Source: an uncultured Collinsella sp. (GTDB taxonomy: Bacteria; Actinomycetota; Coriobacteriia; Coriobacteriales; Coriobacteriaceae). From it: DNA of 22,272 nucleotides. Under the pieces are notes generated by a model. It saw only the letters and a list, made by a program, of their open reading frames with translations. It made no database searches and was not told the DNA's origin. The stretch lies in NCBI GenBank assembly GCA_902489955.1, contig CABUBY010000017.1:1-22272 (forward strand). Reading direction: 5' to 3'. The translations under genes and the position numbers were made by a program. Positions 1-7,543 of this stretch are shown here, in pieces (the first letter of the stretch is position 1; each line of letters begins with the position of its first letter).

Positions 1-164
1 AGATGATGGTCGAGTACGACGCCGAGTATCCCGAGTACCATCTGGCCGAGTCGAAGGGCTATGCGAGCCCCGAGCACATCGAGGCCATTCGCAAACATGG
101 ACTTTGTCCGCTGCACCGCGTGAGCTTTTGCGGAAACTTTCTGCAGACTGAGCGCCTTTTCTAG
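1..164 (+). CDS. rnhB: Ribonuclease HII, C-terminal end (partial)
   Basis: The window opens inside a gene. The frame beginning at base 3 runs to TAG at 162-164 and gives about 53 residues. It contains YPEYHLAESKGYASPEHIEA followed by GLCPLHRVSF, the C-terminal signature of RNase HII (family pattern YPxYxfaxxKGYgTxxHxxal..G..xxHRxSF). RNase HII removes ribonucleotides, including single misincorporated ones, from DNA in the cytoplasm. The active-site acidic residues lie upstream of the window. In Bacillus-type genomes rnhB also sits shortly before dprA, which fits the genes that follow. The short tail after the HRxSF motif (CGNFLQTERLF) is not distinctive. Confidence 0.85.
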   Translation, partial: MMVEYDAEYPEYHLAESKGYASPEHIEAIRKHGLCPLHRVSFCGNFLQTERLF

Positions 165-213
165 GCCAATTGTGGAGACATGGACCTCTGGGGTTTTATA
201 AACCTGCTGGTAG

Positions 214-255
214 CGGGCCGTATGCAACACCATTGTTGCGTACGGCCCGTTTTTT
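214..255 (+). terminator. Intrinsic terminator after rnhB
   Basis: A 15-bp stem (214-228 with 235-249, one G-T wobble, core GGGCCGTA/TACGGCCC) encloses a 6-base loop and is followed directly by six T. This is a strong factor-independent terminator. It separates rnhB from the yraN-xerC run. The 98 bases from here to yraN must hold any yraN promoter, but I see no convincing -35/-10 pair there. Confidence 0.9.
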
Positions 256-353
256 GACGGCATTTGGTCAGCTTTTGGTTTGCTTCCGGTACTTACCCGC
301 ATGAAAGGTGCCCTCATCATCGGGGCAATGCAGTGTGCGGGAAAGGAGACCCC

Positions 354-839
354 ATGAGTGCCGCAAGCAAAAAGAGCAAGACGCAGCAGCTCAAGGAGCG
401 TTGGGAAAACGGCGAGCTCGACTCCGGGGCGATGACGCCCGAGTTTATCAAGGGACTCAGTCCCCGCGAGCTAGGCATGCTGGGCGAGCTGATCACCATC
501 GACTACTTTAACGAGCGCGGCTACACCTTGCTGGAGCAGGGCTATCGTTGCACCGAGGGCGAGGCCGATCTGGTGCTGCTCGATGAGCTCGACGATGTCG
601 TGGTGATGGCCGAGGTCAAGACCAGACGCGTTTCGCTGGATTGCACCACGCGGGTCTTTCCCGAGGAGGCCGTGGACGCCCAAAAGCAACGCCGCTACCG
701 CCGCATCGCAAGTTGCTATCTCATGGAGCATTATCCGCTCAAGGCGATTCGCTTCGATGCTGTGGGTGTCACCATCCGCGGCGGGCATATCGCCGAGATC
801 GAGCATCAGTACAACGCGTTCGATTGGCAGGTGTCGTGA
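354..839 (+). CDS. yraN: YraN family (UPF0102) nuclease-like protein
   Basis: The product is 161 residues, starting at ATG 354 with an AAAGGAG ribosome site at 342-348. An open frame continues upstream to about 264, but its codons look non-coding and the ribosome site decides for 354. Residues about 40-160 match the UPF0102/YraN family: RELGMLGELITIDYFNERGY, then GEADLVLLDE, then VVVMAEVKTRR, the GExxA...GExDL...EVK pattern of the PD-(D/E)XK nuclease fold. Family members are usually near 120 residues, so the Lys/Gln/Glu-rich N-terminal 35-40 residues are an extension. The cellular role of the family is not firmly known. The stop overlaps the yifB start (TGATG), so the two are probably translationally coupled. 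Its constant company with ComM and DprA suggests a DNA-processing role, which is inference. Confidence 0.85.
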   Translation: MSAASKKSKTQQLKERWENGELDSGAMTPEFIKGLSPRELGMLGELITIDYFNERGYTLLEQGYRCTEGEADLVLLDELDDVVVMAEVKTRRVSLDCTTRVFPEEAVDAQKQRRYRRIASCYLMEHYPLKAIRFDAVGVTIRGGHIAEIEHQYNAFDWQVS

Positions 840-2362
840 TGGCGTTCGAGACGTTTGCCGTTCACGCGGCCTGCATCCGCGGCGTCGAGGCGATTCACGT
901 CACGGTCGAGGTCTCGCTTGCCGGTGGCGTTCCGGGCATCCAGATGCTCGGCATTCCGAGTATGGAGGTGATGGAGTCACGCGGTCGTATTCGCTGCGCG
1001 ATGCGCTCCGCCGGGTTCGAGATCCCGCGCTCGGGCATTACCGTTAACCTGGCACCCGGCGATATCCGCAAGACCGGTAGCGGCTTTGACCTGCCCATCG
1101 CCATCGCGGTTCTAGCGGCCGATGAGCAGATTCCCCGTGACAACCTCGATCGCTGCCTTATCGCAGGTGAGCTTGGTCTGGACGGTACGGTGCTTCCCGT
1201 CAAGGGCGAGGTGGCGTTTCAGCTATTGGCTCGCGACATGGGGCTGTCTTTTATCGCCGGCAGGTCCGACCAGCATGTGCCACTCGCGGGCGTAGATTGC
1301 GGCTTTATCGACCATCTGTCTCAGCTTGCTCATGGCATGGGCGATGCCGCACGGCACTACTTGGATTCCGAGGGTGTCGAGGCGACCTTTGAGCCCGAGC
1401 TCGACTATGCAGACGTGCTGGGGCAGGAAGTCGCTAAACGCGGCATGGCGCTTGCGGCGGCAGGAGAACACGGCTTGCTCATGATCGGGTCTCCGGGTTC
1501 GGGCAAGACGATGCTCGCACGCCGTATGACCGGCATCCTGCCCGAGCTTTCCGTTGAGGATCAGCAGGAGGCACTGTGCATCCATTCGGTTTTGGGTGAG
1601 AACATTGATGGCTTGTTGGCGGGGCACCGCCCCTTCCGCAGTCCCCACCACAGTATTTCGACCGCAGGCCTTATCGGCGGCGGGCGCCCGGTGCACCCGG
1701 GTGAGATCAGCCTTGCTCATGGCGGCGTGCTCTTTTTGGACGAGCTTGCCGAGTTTCCCACTGGCGTGCTGCAGACGCTGCGTCAGCCCATCGAGCGCGG
1801 CTACGTGAGGATCGTACGCGTCGACGGGGCTTTTACCTTCCCGTCGCGCTTTCAGCTGCTGGCTGCGAGCAATCCCTGCCCCTGCGGCTTTTTGGGCGAT
1901 CGCGAGGTGCCGTGTCGCTGCTCGCCGGCGATGGTCGAGCGCTATCGGTCTAAACTGCGCGGTCCTTTGGCCGACCGTATCGACATGATGATCGATGTGA
2001 CCCGTCCCGACCCTCAAGTGATTATCGAGGGTGCGGAGGGCATGTCGTCGGCCGAGTTACGTGACTACGTTGTGCGCGGTCGCGCCTTTCGCGCTTGGCG
2101 CGAATCCCGCATGGACGATGCGGATGCCGAGGCCGAGGATGACGAGACTCGGTCCATTGACGGCGTCGTTTCGACCTTTGAGCTCGATGATGCGGCGGAG
2201 AAGTGTGTGCTCGGCCTGTCGAAGCGCACGCATCTCACAGGGCGTGGCATCGTGCGCCTTGTTCGCATTGCGCGCACGATCGCAGATGTCGCCGAGAGCG
2301 AGCAGGTGACGCAGGACCACGTGCTCGAGGCGGCGATGTACCAGGGAAGGAGGGACCAATGA
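839..2362 (+). CDS. comM: YifB/ComM family AAA+ Mg-chelatase-like ATPase
   Basis: The product is 507 residues, the normal family length. The start is ATG 839, inside the yraN stop; no strong ribosome site is present, so coupling to yraN is likely. Three parts are visible: a ChlI/Lon-like N-terminal domain (about residues 20-180, with GFDLPIAIAVL), an AAA+ domain with Walker A GSPGSGKT near residue 219 and Walker B VLFLDELAEF near 298, then NPCPCGFLGD and CRCSP cysteine motifs, and a C-terminal lid with LSKRTHLTGRGI. In transformable bacteria ComM is a hexameric helicase that promotes branch migration during integration of incoming DNA; that role is known for the family and only inferred here. 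An acidic stretch (MDDADAEAEDDETRS) lies in the C-terminal part. It overlaps dprA by 4 bases. Confidence 0.92.
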   Translation: MAFETFAVHAACIRGVEAIHVTVEVSLAGGVPGIQMLGIPSMEVMESRGRIRCAMRSAGFEIPRSGITVNLAPGDIRKTGSGFDLPIAIAVLAADEQIPRDNLDRCLIAGELGLDGTVLPVKGEVAFQLLARDMGLSFIAGRSDQHVPLAGVDCGFIDHLSQLAHGMGDAARHYLDSEGVEATFEPELDYADVLGQEVAKRGMALAAAGEHGLLMIGSPGSGKTMLARRMTGILPELSVEDQQEALCIHSVLGENIDGLLAGHRPFRSPHHSISTAGLIGGGRPVHPGEISLAHGGVLFLDELAEFPTGVLQTLRQPIERGYVRIVRVDGAFTFPSRFQLLAASNPCPCGFLGDREVPCRCSPAMVERYRSKLRGPLADRIDMMIDVTRPDPQVIIEGAEGMSSAELRDYVVRGRAFRAWRESRMDDADAEAEDDETRSIDGVVSTFELDDAAEKCVLGLSKRTHLTGRGIVRLVRIARTIADVAESEQVTQDHVLEAAMYQGRRDQ

Positions 2363-3294
2363 TGGCTGAGGGGACCTTCGAGCTGCATCCAGGTGACGCG
2401 TTGTATCCCGAGACCGTTTTGGAGCTTTCTGATGTACCTCAGACGCTCTATGTGCGCGGCAACCCCGAGGCGCTTTCGACGCCCGCGCTCTCCATCATCG
2501 GTGCGCGAAAGGCCTCGCCGTATGGTCTTGCCGTGGCAGAGCTTGCGGCGAAGGTGGCGGTCGAGGCGGGAGTGACGGTAGTTTCGGGCGGTGCAGTCGG
2601 TTGTGACCAGGCCTCGGGTTGGGCTGCGGTCAACGCCGGCGGCAAACACGTCGTGGTGCTGGGGACGGGCGCCGACGTGGTCTACCCGCGTTCGAGCGCG
2701 GGGCTTATTACGCGCACGCTCGATACGGGCGGCGCGGTCGTGTCGATCTCTCCGTGGGGCATGGGTCCGCGCAAGTTTTCCTTTCCGCGTCGCAATCGCG
2801 TGATCGCGGCCCTGTCGCAAGCCCTCTTTGTATCCGAGGCGGGTATGCCTTCCGGGACGTTTTCTACAGCCGAGGCTGCTATGGATTTGGGGCGCGAACT
2901 TCTTGCCGTGCCGGGGTCGATCCTATCGCCCGAGTCGCGTGGCACGAATTACCTCATTGCGAACGGTGCCTGCTGCATTGTCGACGAGGAGTCCATCGAG
3001 ATGGCTATCTCTCGCATATACGGCACCCTGCGCTACTCGCGCCCCGATGCTCCCGGCATTGCCGACCTGAATCCAACACAGCAGACCGTGATGCATGCGC
3101 TCATCGCCTCTCCGCTCAAGGTCGACGACATCGCGGCGCTCGTCTCACTCGATGCTGTCGGCGTACTCAAACTCTTGGGTTCGCTTGAACTCGAGGGCCT
3201 TATCGAGCGCATGATGGATGGAAGGTATGCGCCCTCCAAGTTTGCCCTTCACGCCCAGACGCCCTTCGGTCACAATGGAAAACGTGTCAATTAG
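2359..3294 (+). CDS. dprA: DNA-processing protein DprA (Smf)
   Basis: The product is 311 residues. ATG codons at 2359 and 2362 are both in frame; 2359 gives the typical ATGA overlap with comM, and the GGAGG-like ribosome site near 2349-2354 suits either. The Rossmann-like domain covers about residues 30-240: IIGARKASPYG, VVSGGAVGCDQAS, VVVLGTGADVVYP, FSFPRRNRVIAALS, SGTFSTAEAA, LLAVPGS, GTNYLIANGA. A winged-helix-like C-terminus follows (about 245-305). DprA binds single-stranded DNA and loads RecA in natural transformation. One oddity: the usual GxDxxAH motif reads GCDQASG, so the histidine is replaced by glycine. Together with comM this looks like the conserved intracellular end of a competence pathway. 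No uptake genes are in view. Confidence 0.92.
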   Translation: MMAEGTFELHPGDALYPETVLELSDVPQTLYVRGNPEALSTPALSIIGARKASPYGLAVAELAAKVAVEAGVTVVSGGAVGCDQASGWAAVNAGGKHVVVLGTGADVVYPRSSAGLITRTLDTGGAVVSISPWGMGPRKFSFPRRNRVIAALSQALFVSEAGMPSGTFSTAEAAMDLGRELLAVPGSILSPESRGTNYLIANGACCIVDEESIEMAISRIYGTLRYSRPDAPGIADLNPTQQTVMHALIASPLKVDDIAALVSLDAVGVLKLLGSLELEGLIERMMDGRYAPSKFALHAQTPFGHNGKRVN

Positions 3295-3308
3295 AAAGGT
3301 GTTTGCAG

Positions 3309-4646
3309 ATGCAGTTCGATCAGGTGACGGTTATCGGTGGCGGTCTGGCGGGTTCGGAATGCGCGATCCAGCTGGCAGACCGCGGGTTTGCCGTAAAGCT
3401 GTGCGAGATGCGCCCCCAGGTGAGCTCCCCGGCTCACCATACCGATCACCTGGCAGAGCTCGTCTGCTCCAATTCGTTTAAGTCGACCCGTCCGGATTCC
3501 GCGGCTGGTTTGCTGAAGGCCGAGCTTGAGCGCATGGGTTCAGTCCTGCTCGACTGCGCCCATCGCGCTGCTGTTCCCGCTGGTGGCGCCCTGGCGGTCG
3601 ACCGTGTTACATTCTCCGAGCTCGTCGAGGCTGAGGTTGCCGCCCGCCCCAATATCGAGGTCGTTCACGGCGAGGTCACCCAGATCCCCGAGGGCCACGT
3701 GGTCATTGCCGCGGGCCCCTTGTGCTCGCCGGCACTGAGCGAAGAGGTCATGAAGCTCGTCGGTGGCGACGCCCTTGCGTTCTTCGATGCCGCGGCGCCG
3801 ATCGTCGATGCCTCCACGCTCGATATGGACGTGCTGTTCTCGCAGTCGCGCTACGAGGAGCAGGGGAGTGGCGACTATCTCAACGCTCCGCTCAATAAGG
3901 AGGAGTACGAGGCCTTTATCGAGGCGCTTACCACGGCCGACCGCGTGGTGCTCAAGGATTTTGAGGGCGGCGATCTGTTCCAGGCCTGCCAGCCTGCCGA
4001 GGAGGTTGCACGCACCGGCAAGGACGCTATTCGCTTTGGCGCCATGAAGCCCGTCGGCCTCACCGACCCGCGTACCGGACGTCGCCCCTGGGCGGCGATT
4101 CAGCTGCGTGCCGAGAACAAGGAGAAGACCGCTTACAATCTGGTGGGCTTCCAGACCAACCTGACCTTTGGCGAGCAGAAGCGCGTCTTCCATATGGTGC
4201 CGGGCCTGGAGAACGCTGAGTTCTTCCGCTACGGTGTCATGCACCGCAATACCTTTGTCGACGCTCCACACGTGCTCGATGGCACCTTTGCCGTGCCCGG
4301 TACCGGCGTGCGCCTGGCCGGTCAGATCACCGGCACCGAGGGGTACATGGAAGCCGTGGCGACAGGTCTGCTCGCGGCGCTCAACACCTATGCCGAGGCT
4401 ATCGGTGCCGCGGGCGTCGAGTTGCCCCGCGTGGGCGCCCTGGGTGCGCTCGTGGGCTATGCGACCGATCCTGCCACCGTGGGCTATCAGCCCATGCATG
4501 TCAACTTTGGCCTGGTGCCGCCACTCGAGGATGGTAAGCGCCGCAGCAAGCGCGACCGCTACCAGGCCTATGCGGACCGTGCGCTCGAGGCCCTTGACGC
4601 CTATCTGGCTACTCGCCCCGATCTGTTTGGAGGCGACCGGTCATAG
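3309..4646 (+). CDS. trmFO: TrmFO, FAD/folate-dependent tRNA (U54) 5-methyltransferase
   Basis: The product is 445 residues, close to the family norm. I chose ATG 3309 over TTG 3303 because the AAAGG site at 3295-3299 is only 3 bases from the TTG. The FAD-binding motif VIGGGLAGSE is at residues 8-17. The segment HTDHLAELVCSNSFKS carries Cys53 and LFQACQPAEEVARTG carries Cys227, matching the two cysteines needed in the Bacillus enzyme. TrmFO makes ribothymidine at position 54 of tRNA using methylene-tetrahydrofolate. In Bacillus the order is topA-trmFO-xerC; here topA is missing and dprA lies directly upstream. The last codons contain the probable ribosome site of xerC. Confidence 0.95.
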   Translation: MQFDQVTVIGGGLAGSECAIQLADRGFAVKLCEMRPQVSSPAHHTDHLAELVCSNSFKSTRPDSAAGLLKAELERMGSVLLDCAHRAAVPAGGALAVDRVTFSELVEAEVAARPNIEVVHGEVTQIPEGHVVIAAGPLCSPALSEEVMKLVGGDALAFFDAAAPIVDASTLDMDVLFSQSRYEEQGSGDYLNAPLNKEEYEAFIEALTTADRVVLKDFEGGDLFQACQPAEEVARTGKDAIRFGAMKPVGLTDPRTGRRPWAAIQLRAENKEKTAYNLVGFQTNLTFGEQKRVFHMVPGLENAEFFRYGVMHRNTFVDAPHVLDGTFAVPGTGVRLAGQITGTEGYMEAVATGLLAALNTYAEAIGAAGVELPRVGALGALVGYATDPATVGYQPMHVNFGLVPPLEDGKRRSKRDRYQAYADRALEALDAYLATRPDLFGGDRS

Positions 4647-5563
4647 CCTTTGACCTGTACGACACCGTCGACTCGTTTATCGCCTATATCGCACGCGTCG
4701 AGGGACTTTCTCCCAACACGGTGACGGCCTATGGCTCGAGGCTGGAGCGCTTTGCTGCCTGGTGCGAACGCGAGGGCATCGACGCTCGCGCCGCCGACGT
4801 ACGGACCGTTCGTTCCTATTTGGCCGAGCTGTCGCGTGGCCAGGTGGCGGCTCGGACCCTTGCGGCACACCTGTCTGCCATTCGCTCACTCTATCGGTGG
4901 ATGGCTGTCGAGGGGATTGTCGAGGGCGATGCGGTCTCGGCAATATCCTCGCCCAAGCTCCCGCGCGATTTGCCCGGTGTGCTGACGACCCAACAGGTGG
5001 AGGCACTCCTCAAAGCCCCCGATACCTCAACACCCGCGGGACTGAGCGATGCGGCGATGCTCGAGTTGCTCTATGCCTCGGGTGCCCGCATCTCAGAGCT
5101 TGCGGCGCTCAATGTGGAATCCATCTCATGGTCCGAGCGCACGCTGCGCCTGTGGGGCAAGGGGAGCAAAGAACGTATCGTCCCCCTGTATCGTCGTGCG
5201 CTCGAGGTGACTCGTTTCTATATTGAGGAGGGGAGACCGGAGTTGCTCGCTCGGGCAAAGCGCCGTGACCTCGCTACCGGGCCGCATCCGCTGTTTATAT
5301 CGGCGCGCGGCAATCGCATGAGCGCTGCCATGCTCCGGCGGCGGTTCCATACGCTGGCGACGCTCGCCGGCATTCCGGCTGACATCGCCCCGCATGCGAT
5401 GCGCCATACCTTTGCGACCGACTTGCTCGAGGGCGGTGCGGACCTGCGCTCGGTTCAAGAGCTGCTGGGTCATGCGAGCCTGTCCACGACGCAGATCTAC
5501 ACGCATCTCACACCCGATCGGCTCAAACGTGCCGTGGCTCAAGCCCATCCCCGAGGCGAATAG
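4643..5563 (+). CDS. xerC: Tyrosine recombinase XerC; probable AUA start
   Basis: This is a site-specific recombinase of the XerC/XerD family that resolves chromosome dimers at dif. The catalytic set is complete. Numbered from an AUA start at 4643 (306 residues), it is Arg149 (GARISEL), Lys173 (WGKGSKER), His251-x-x-Arg254 (HAMRHTF), His277 (LLGHASL) and Tyr286 (IYTHL). The core-binding helix DTVDSFIAYIARVEGLSPNT is encoded before the first normal start codon in frame, GTG 4721. That GTG has no ribosome site and would remove 26 conserved residues. AUA 4643 lies 9 bases after GGAGG (4629-4633) and overlaps the trmFO stop as ATAG, so I take it as the likely start. The call of XerC rather than XerD rests on the position after trmFO. 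Confidence 0.88.
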   Translation: MAFDLYDTVDSFIAYIARVEGLSPNTVTAYGSRLERFAAWCEREGIDARAADVRTVRSYLAELSRGQVAARTLAAHLSAIRSLYRWMAVEGIVEGDAVSAISSPKLPRDLPGVLTTQQVEALLKAPDTSTPAGLSDAAMLELLYASGARISELAALNVESISWSERTLRLWGKGSKERIVPLYRRALEVTRFYIEEGRPELLARAKRRDLATGPHPLFISARGNRMSAAMLRRRFHTLATLAGIPADIAPHAMRHTFATDLLEGGADLRSVQELLGHASLSTTQIYTHLTPDRLKRAVAQAHPRGE

Positions 5564-5612
5564 TGGCTGGGACGTCCCGCGCCGCACTCAGGTGTGTGGT
5601 TTTGATTGCGGG

Positions 5613-5641
5613 TTGGCAGGAAGATGCATTCCTGCTATCAT
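5613..5641 (+). promoter_or_regulatory. Promoter of rpsB-tsf
   Basis: TTGGCA at 5613-5618 and TATCAT at 5636-5641 are separated by exactly 17 bases, a good housekeeping-sigma promoter. It lies in the only sizeable gap (219 bases) between xerC and rpsB. Transcription would start near 5648 and leave a leader of about 135 bases. Confidence 0.65.
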
Positions 5642-5647
5642 TCATCG

Positions 5648-5782
5648 GGTTGCTTCACGGCAACATGTTTTTATCACGCACGCGCGGCTACTTCATACCG
5701 TGGTGCCCGGGCTTTGGTAGCACATGTCCGGGTTGGTTTTGGAGGATGACCCCGCGCGGAGGCAAACCACAGGAGGTTTAAC
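5648..5782 (+). promoter_or_regulatory. Structured 5' leader of rpsB
   Basis: The leader is long for a ribosomal protein gene and has interleaved complementary segments. GTGC (5703-5706) can pair with GCAC (5720-5723), while CCGGGC (5707-5712) can pair with GTCCGG (5726-5731). These form either alternative hairpins or a small pseudoknot. AAACC (5764-5768) can pair with GGTTT (5775-5779), which covers part of the AGGAGG ribosome site (5771-5776). In E. coli, S2 represses its own mRNA through the rpsB leader; a similar feedback here is inference, and no sequence match to a known motif is claimed. Confidence 0.4.
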
Positions 5783-6511
5783 ATGGCTACCAAGATTAAT
5801 ATCCGCACCCTGCTCGAGGCCGGCTGCCACTTCGGTCACCAGACCCGTCGCTGGAACCCCAAGATGAAGCCGTTCATCTTCGGTGAGCGCAACGGTATCT
5901 ACATCCTCGACCTCAAGCAGACCATCCTCGATGCCGACCAGGCCTACACCTTCGTCAAGAACGTCGCCAAGGGCGGCAACGTGCTGTTCGTCGGCACCAA
6001 GAAGCAGGCTCAGGAGGCCGTCAAGAACGCTGCTGAGCGCGCCAACATGCCTTACATCAACCAGCGTTGGCTCGGCGGCATGCTGACCAACTTCGTCACC
6101 ATCCGCTCCCGCATCAACCGCATGGAGGAGCTCGAGGCCATGGTCGAGGACGGCCGCATGGCTGTTCTGCCCAAGAAGGAGCAGGCTGTTCTCGGCAAGG
6201 AGCTCACCAAGCTCCAGACCAACCTCGGTGGTGCCCGCGACATGAAGGGTCTGCCCCAGGCTCTCTTCGTCATCGACACCAGGCGCGAGGAGAACGCCAT
6301 CAAGGAGGCTCAGCGTCTGAACATCCCCGTCGTCGCTCTGATCGACACCAACTCCGATCCCGACGAGGTCGAGTACGGCATCCCCTGCAACGATGACGCT
6401 ATCTCTGCTGTCACCCTTATGTGCGAGCTCATGGCTGACGCCTGCCTCGCTGGCTCCGGCAAGGAGCAGGTCTCCGAGGCCGAGATGGCCGCTGAGCCCA
6501 AGGCCGAGTAA
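5783..6511 (+). CDS. rpsB: 30S ribosomal protein S2
   Basis: The product is 242 residues, normal for bacterial S2. The start is ATG 5783, six bases after AGGAGG. The N-terminus INIRTLLEAGCHFGHQTRRWNPKMKPFIFGERNGIYILDL and the segments NQRWLGGMLTN and IPVVALIDTNSDPDEVEYGIPCNDDA are classic S2 signatures. S2 sits at the head-body junction of the small subunit. Codon choice is strongly biased towards a narrow set (CTC, AAG, GCT, ATC), as expected for a highly expressed gene. Only 45 bases separate it from tsf, without a terminator, so the two form an operon. Confidence 0.98.
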   Translation: MATKINIRTLLEAGCHFGHQTRRWNPKMKPFIFGERNGIYILDLKQTILDADQAYTFVKNVAKGGNVLFVGTKKQAQEAVKNAAERANMPYINQRWLGGMLTNFVTIRSRINRMEELEAMVEDGRMAVLPKKEQAVLGKELTKLQTNLGGARDMKGLPQALFVIDTRREENAIKEAQRLNIPVVALIDTNSDPDEVEYGIPCNDDAISAVTLMCELMADACLAGSGKEQVSEAEMAAEPKAE

Positions 6512-6556
6512 ATCAGTCTTAGTTAATTCTTTTTCATCTCTTTGAAAGGAACCACA

Positions 6557-7426
6557 ATGGCCCAGATTACCGCCGCTATGGTCAAGCAGCTCCGCGAGAT
6601 GACCGACTCCCCGATGATGGAGTGCAAGAAGGCTCTCGTCGAGGCTGACGGCGACATGGACGCCGCTGTCGACGTTCTGCGTAAGAACGGCCTTGCCAAG
6701 GCTGCCAAGAAGGCTGGCCGTGAGACCAACGAGGGCGCTGTCGCCGCGTTCGTCTCCGAGGATGGCAAGACCGGCGCTCTGCTCGAGCTCTCCTGCGAGA
6801 CCGACTTCGTTGGCTCTAACGCCAAGTTCACCGGCTTTGCTTCCAAGGTCGCTGAGGTTGTCGCTACCACCGAGCCTGCTGACGTCGACGCTCTGCTCGA
6901 GAAGCCGATGGGCGAGGAGACCGTTTCCTCCGAGCTCACCGAGATGATTCACATTATGGGCGAGAACATGAAGATCTCCCGCTTCGCTGCCCGCAAGGCT
7001 GAGAACGGCGCGCTCGCTTCTTACATCCACATGGGTGGTAAGATCGGCGTCCTCGTCGAGTTCGCCTTCGAGAAGGCTGAGACCGCTCAGGCTGAATCCT
7101 TCAAGACCTTCGCTCACGACGTTGCCCTTCAGGTTGCCGCCGTCGCCCCGATCTGCGCTACCCGCGATCAGGTTCCGGCCGAGACCGTCGAGCACGAGAA
7201 GCAGATCTACATGGCTCAGGCTGCCGAGTCCGGTAAGCCCGAGGCTATCCAGGAGAAGATGGCTGTCGGCCGTCTGGAGAAGTTCTACAAGCAGTCCGTG
7301 CTCACCGAGCAGGAGTTCATCAAGGACAGCTCCCTCACCATCAAGAAGTACGCTGAGCAGGTCTCCAAGGAGCTCGGCGACACCATTACCGTCGTTGCCT
7401 TTGACCGTCTGGTCCGTGGCGAGTAA
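6557..7426 (+). CDS. tsf: Elongation factor Ts
   Basis: The product is 289 residues, starting at ATG 6557 after GAAAGGA (6544-6550). An in-frame TTG at 6542 lies before the ribosome site and is unlikely to be used. The N-terminal UBA-like domain (MVKQLREMTDSPMMECKKALVEADGDMDAAVDVLRKNG) is followed by the EF-Tu-contacting TDFV motif at residues 82-85 (SCETDFVGSNAKF) and by core repeats ending in TITVVAFDRLVRGE. EF-Ts is the guanine-nucleotide exchange factor of EF-Tu. It shares the extreme codon bias of rpsB. It is the last gene of its operon, with a strong terminator 24 bases downstream. Confidence 0.97.
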   Translation: MAQITAAMVKQLREMTDSPMMECKKALVEADGDMDAAVDVLRKNGLAKAAKKAGRETNEGAVAAFVSEDGKTGALLELSCETDFVGSNAKFTGFASKVAEVVATTEPADVDALLEKPMGEETVSSELTEMIHIMGENMKISRFAARKAENGALASYIHMGGKIGVLVEFAFEKAETAQAESFKTFAHDVALQVAAVAPICATRDQVPAETVEHEKQIYMAQAAESGKPEAIQEKMAVGRLEKFYKQSVLTEQEFIKDSSLTIKKYAEQVSKELGDTITVVAFDRLVRGE

Positions 7427-7449
7427 ATAAGCTCTTGTAGCTGGTAATG

Positions 7450-7484
7450 AGCAGGCTGTGGGTTTTACTCACAGCCTGCTTTTT
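7450..7484 (+). terminator. Intrinsic terminator after tsf
   Basis: An 11-bp perfect stem (7450-7460, AGCAGGCTGTG, with 7470-7480), which a G-T wobble can extend, has a short loop and is followed by five T. It closes the rpsB-tsf operon and isolates it from pyrH. Confidence 0.93.
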
Positions 7485-7508
7485 CATGGCTCTTATCAGA
7501 GCCTTTGA

Positions 7509-7514
7509 TATCAT
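7509..7514 (+). promoter_or_regulatory. Possible -10 element of the pyrH-proS operon
   Basis: TATCAT, identical to the rpsB -10 hexamer, lies 29 bases before the pyrH start and just after the tsf terminator, where the promoter of the eight-gene operon is expected. No good -35 box is found at 16-18 bases upstream, so the call is weak. Confidence 0.3.
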
Positions 7515-7543
7515 ATTGAGAGTCTAATTAAAGGAGGATCGCT

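Noticed and set aside
264..353. Upstream in-frame extension of yraN
   Set aside because: The codons look non-coding (MVSFWFASGTYPHERCPHHRG) and the ribosome site at 342-348 fits ATG 354.
5563..5781. A 72-codon plus-strand frame filling the xerC-rpsB gap, starting at a GTG that overlaps the xerC stop
   Set aside because: It lacks a ribosome site, has atypical composition (many Trp, Cys, Phe) and spans the rpsB promoter and structured leader. An untranslated leader explains the region better.
5693..7195. A 500-codon minus-strand open frame antisense to rpsB and tsf
   Set aside because: A shadow of two highly biased ribosomal and elongation factor genes; no domain and no start signal.
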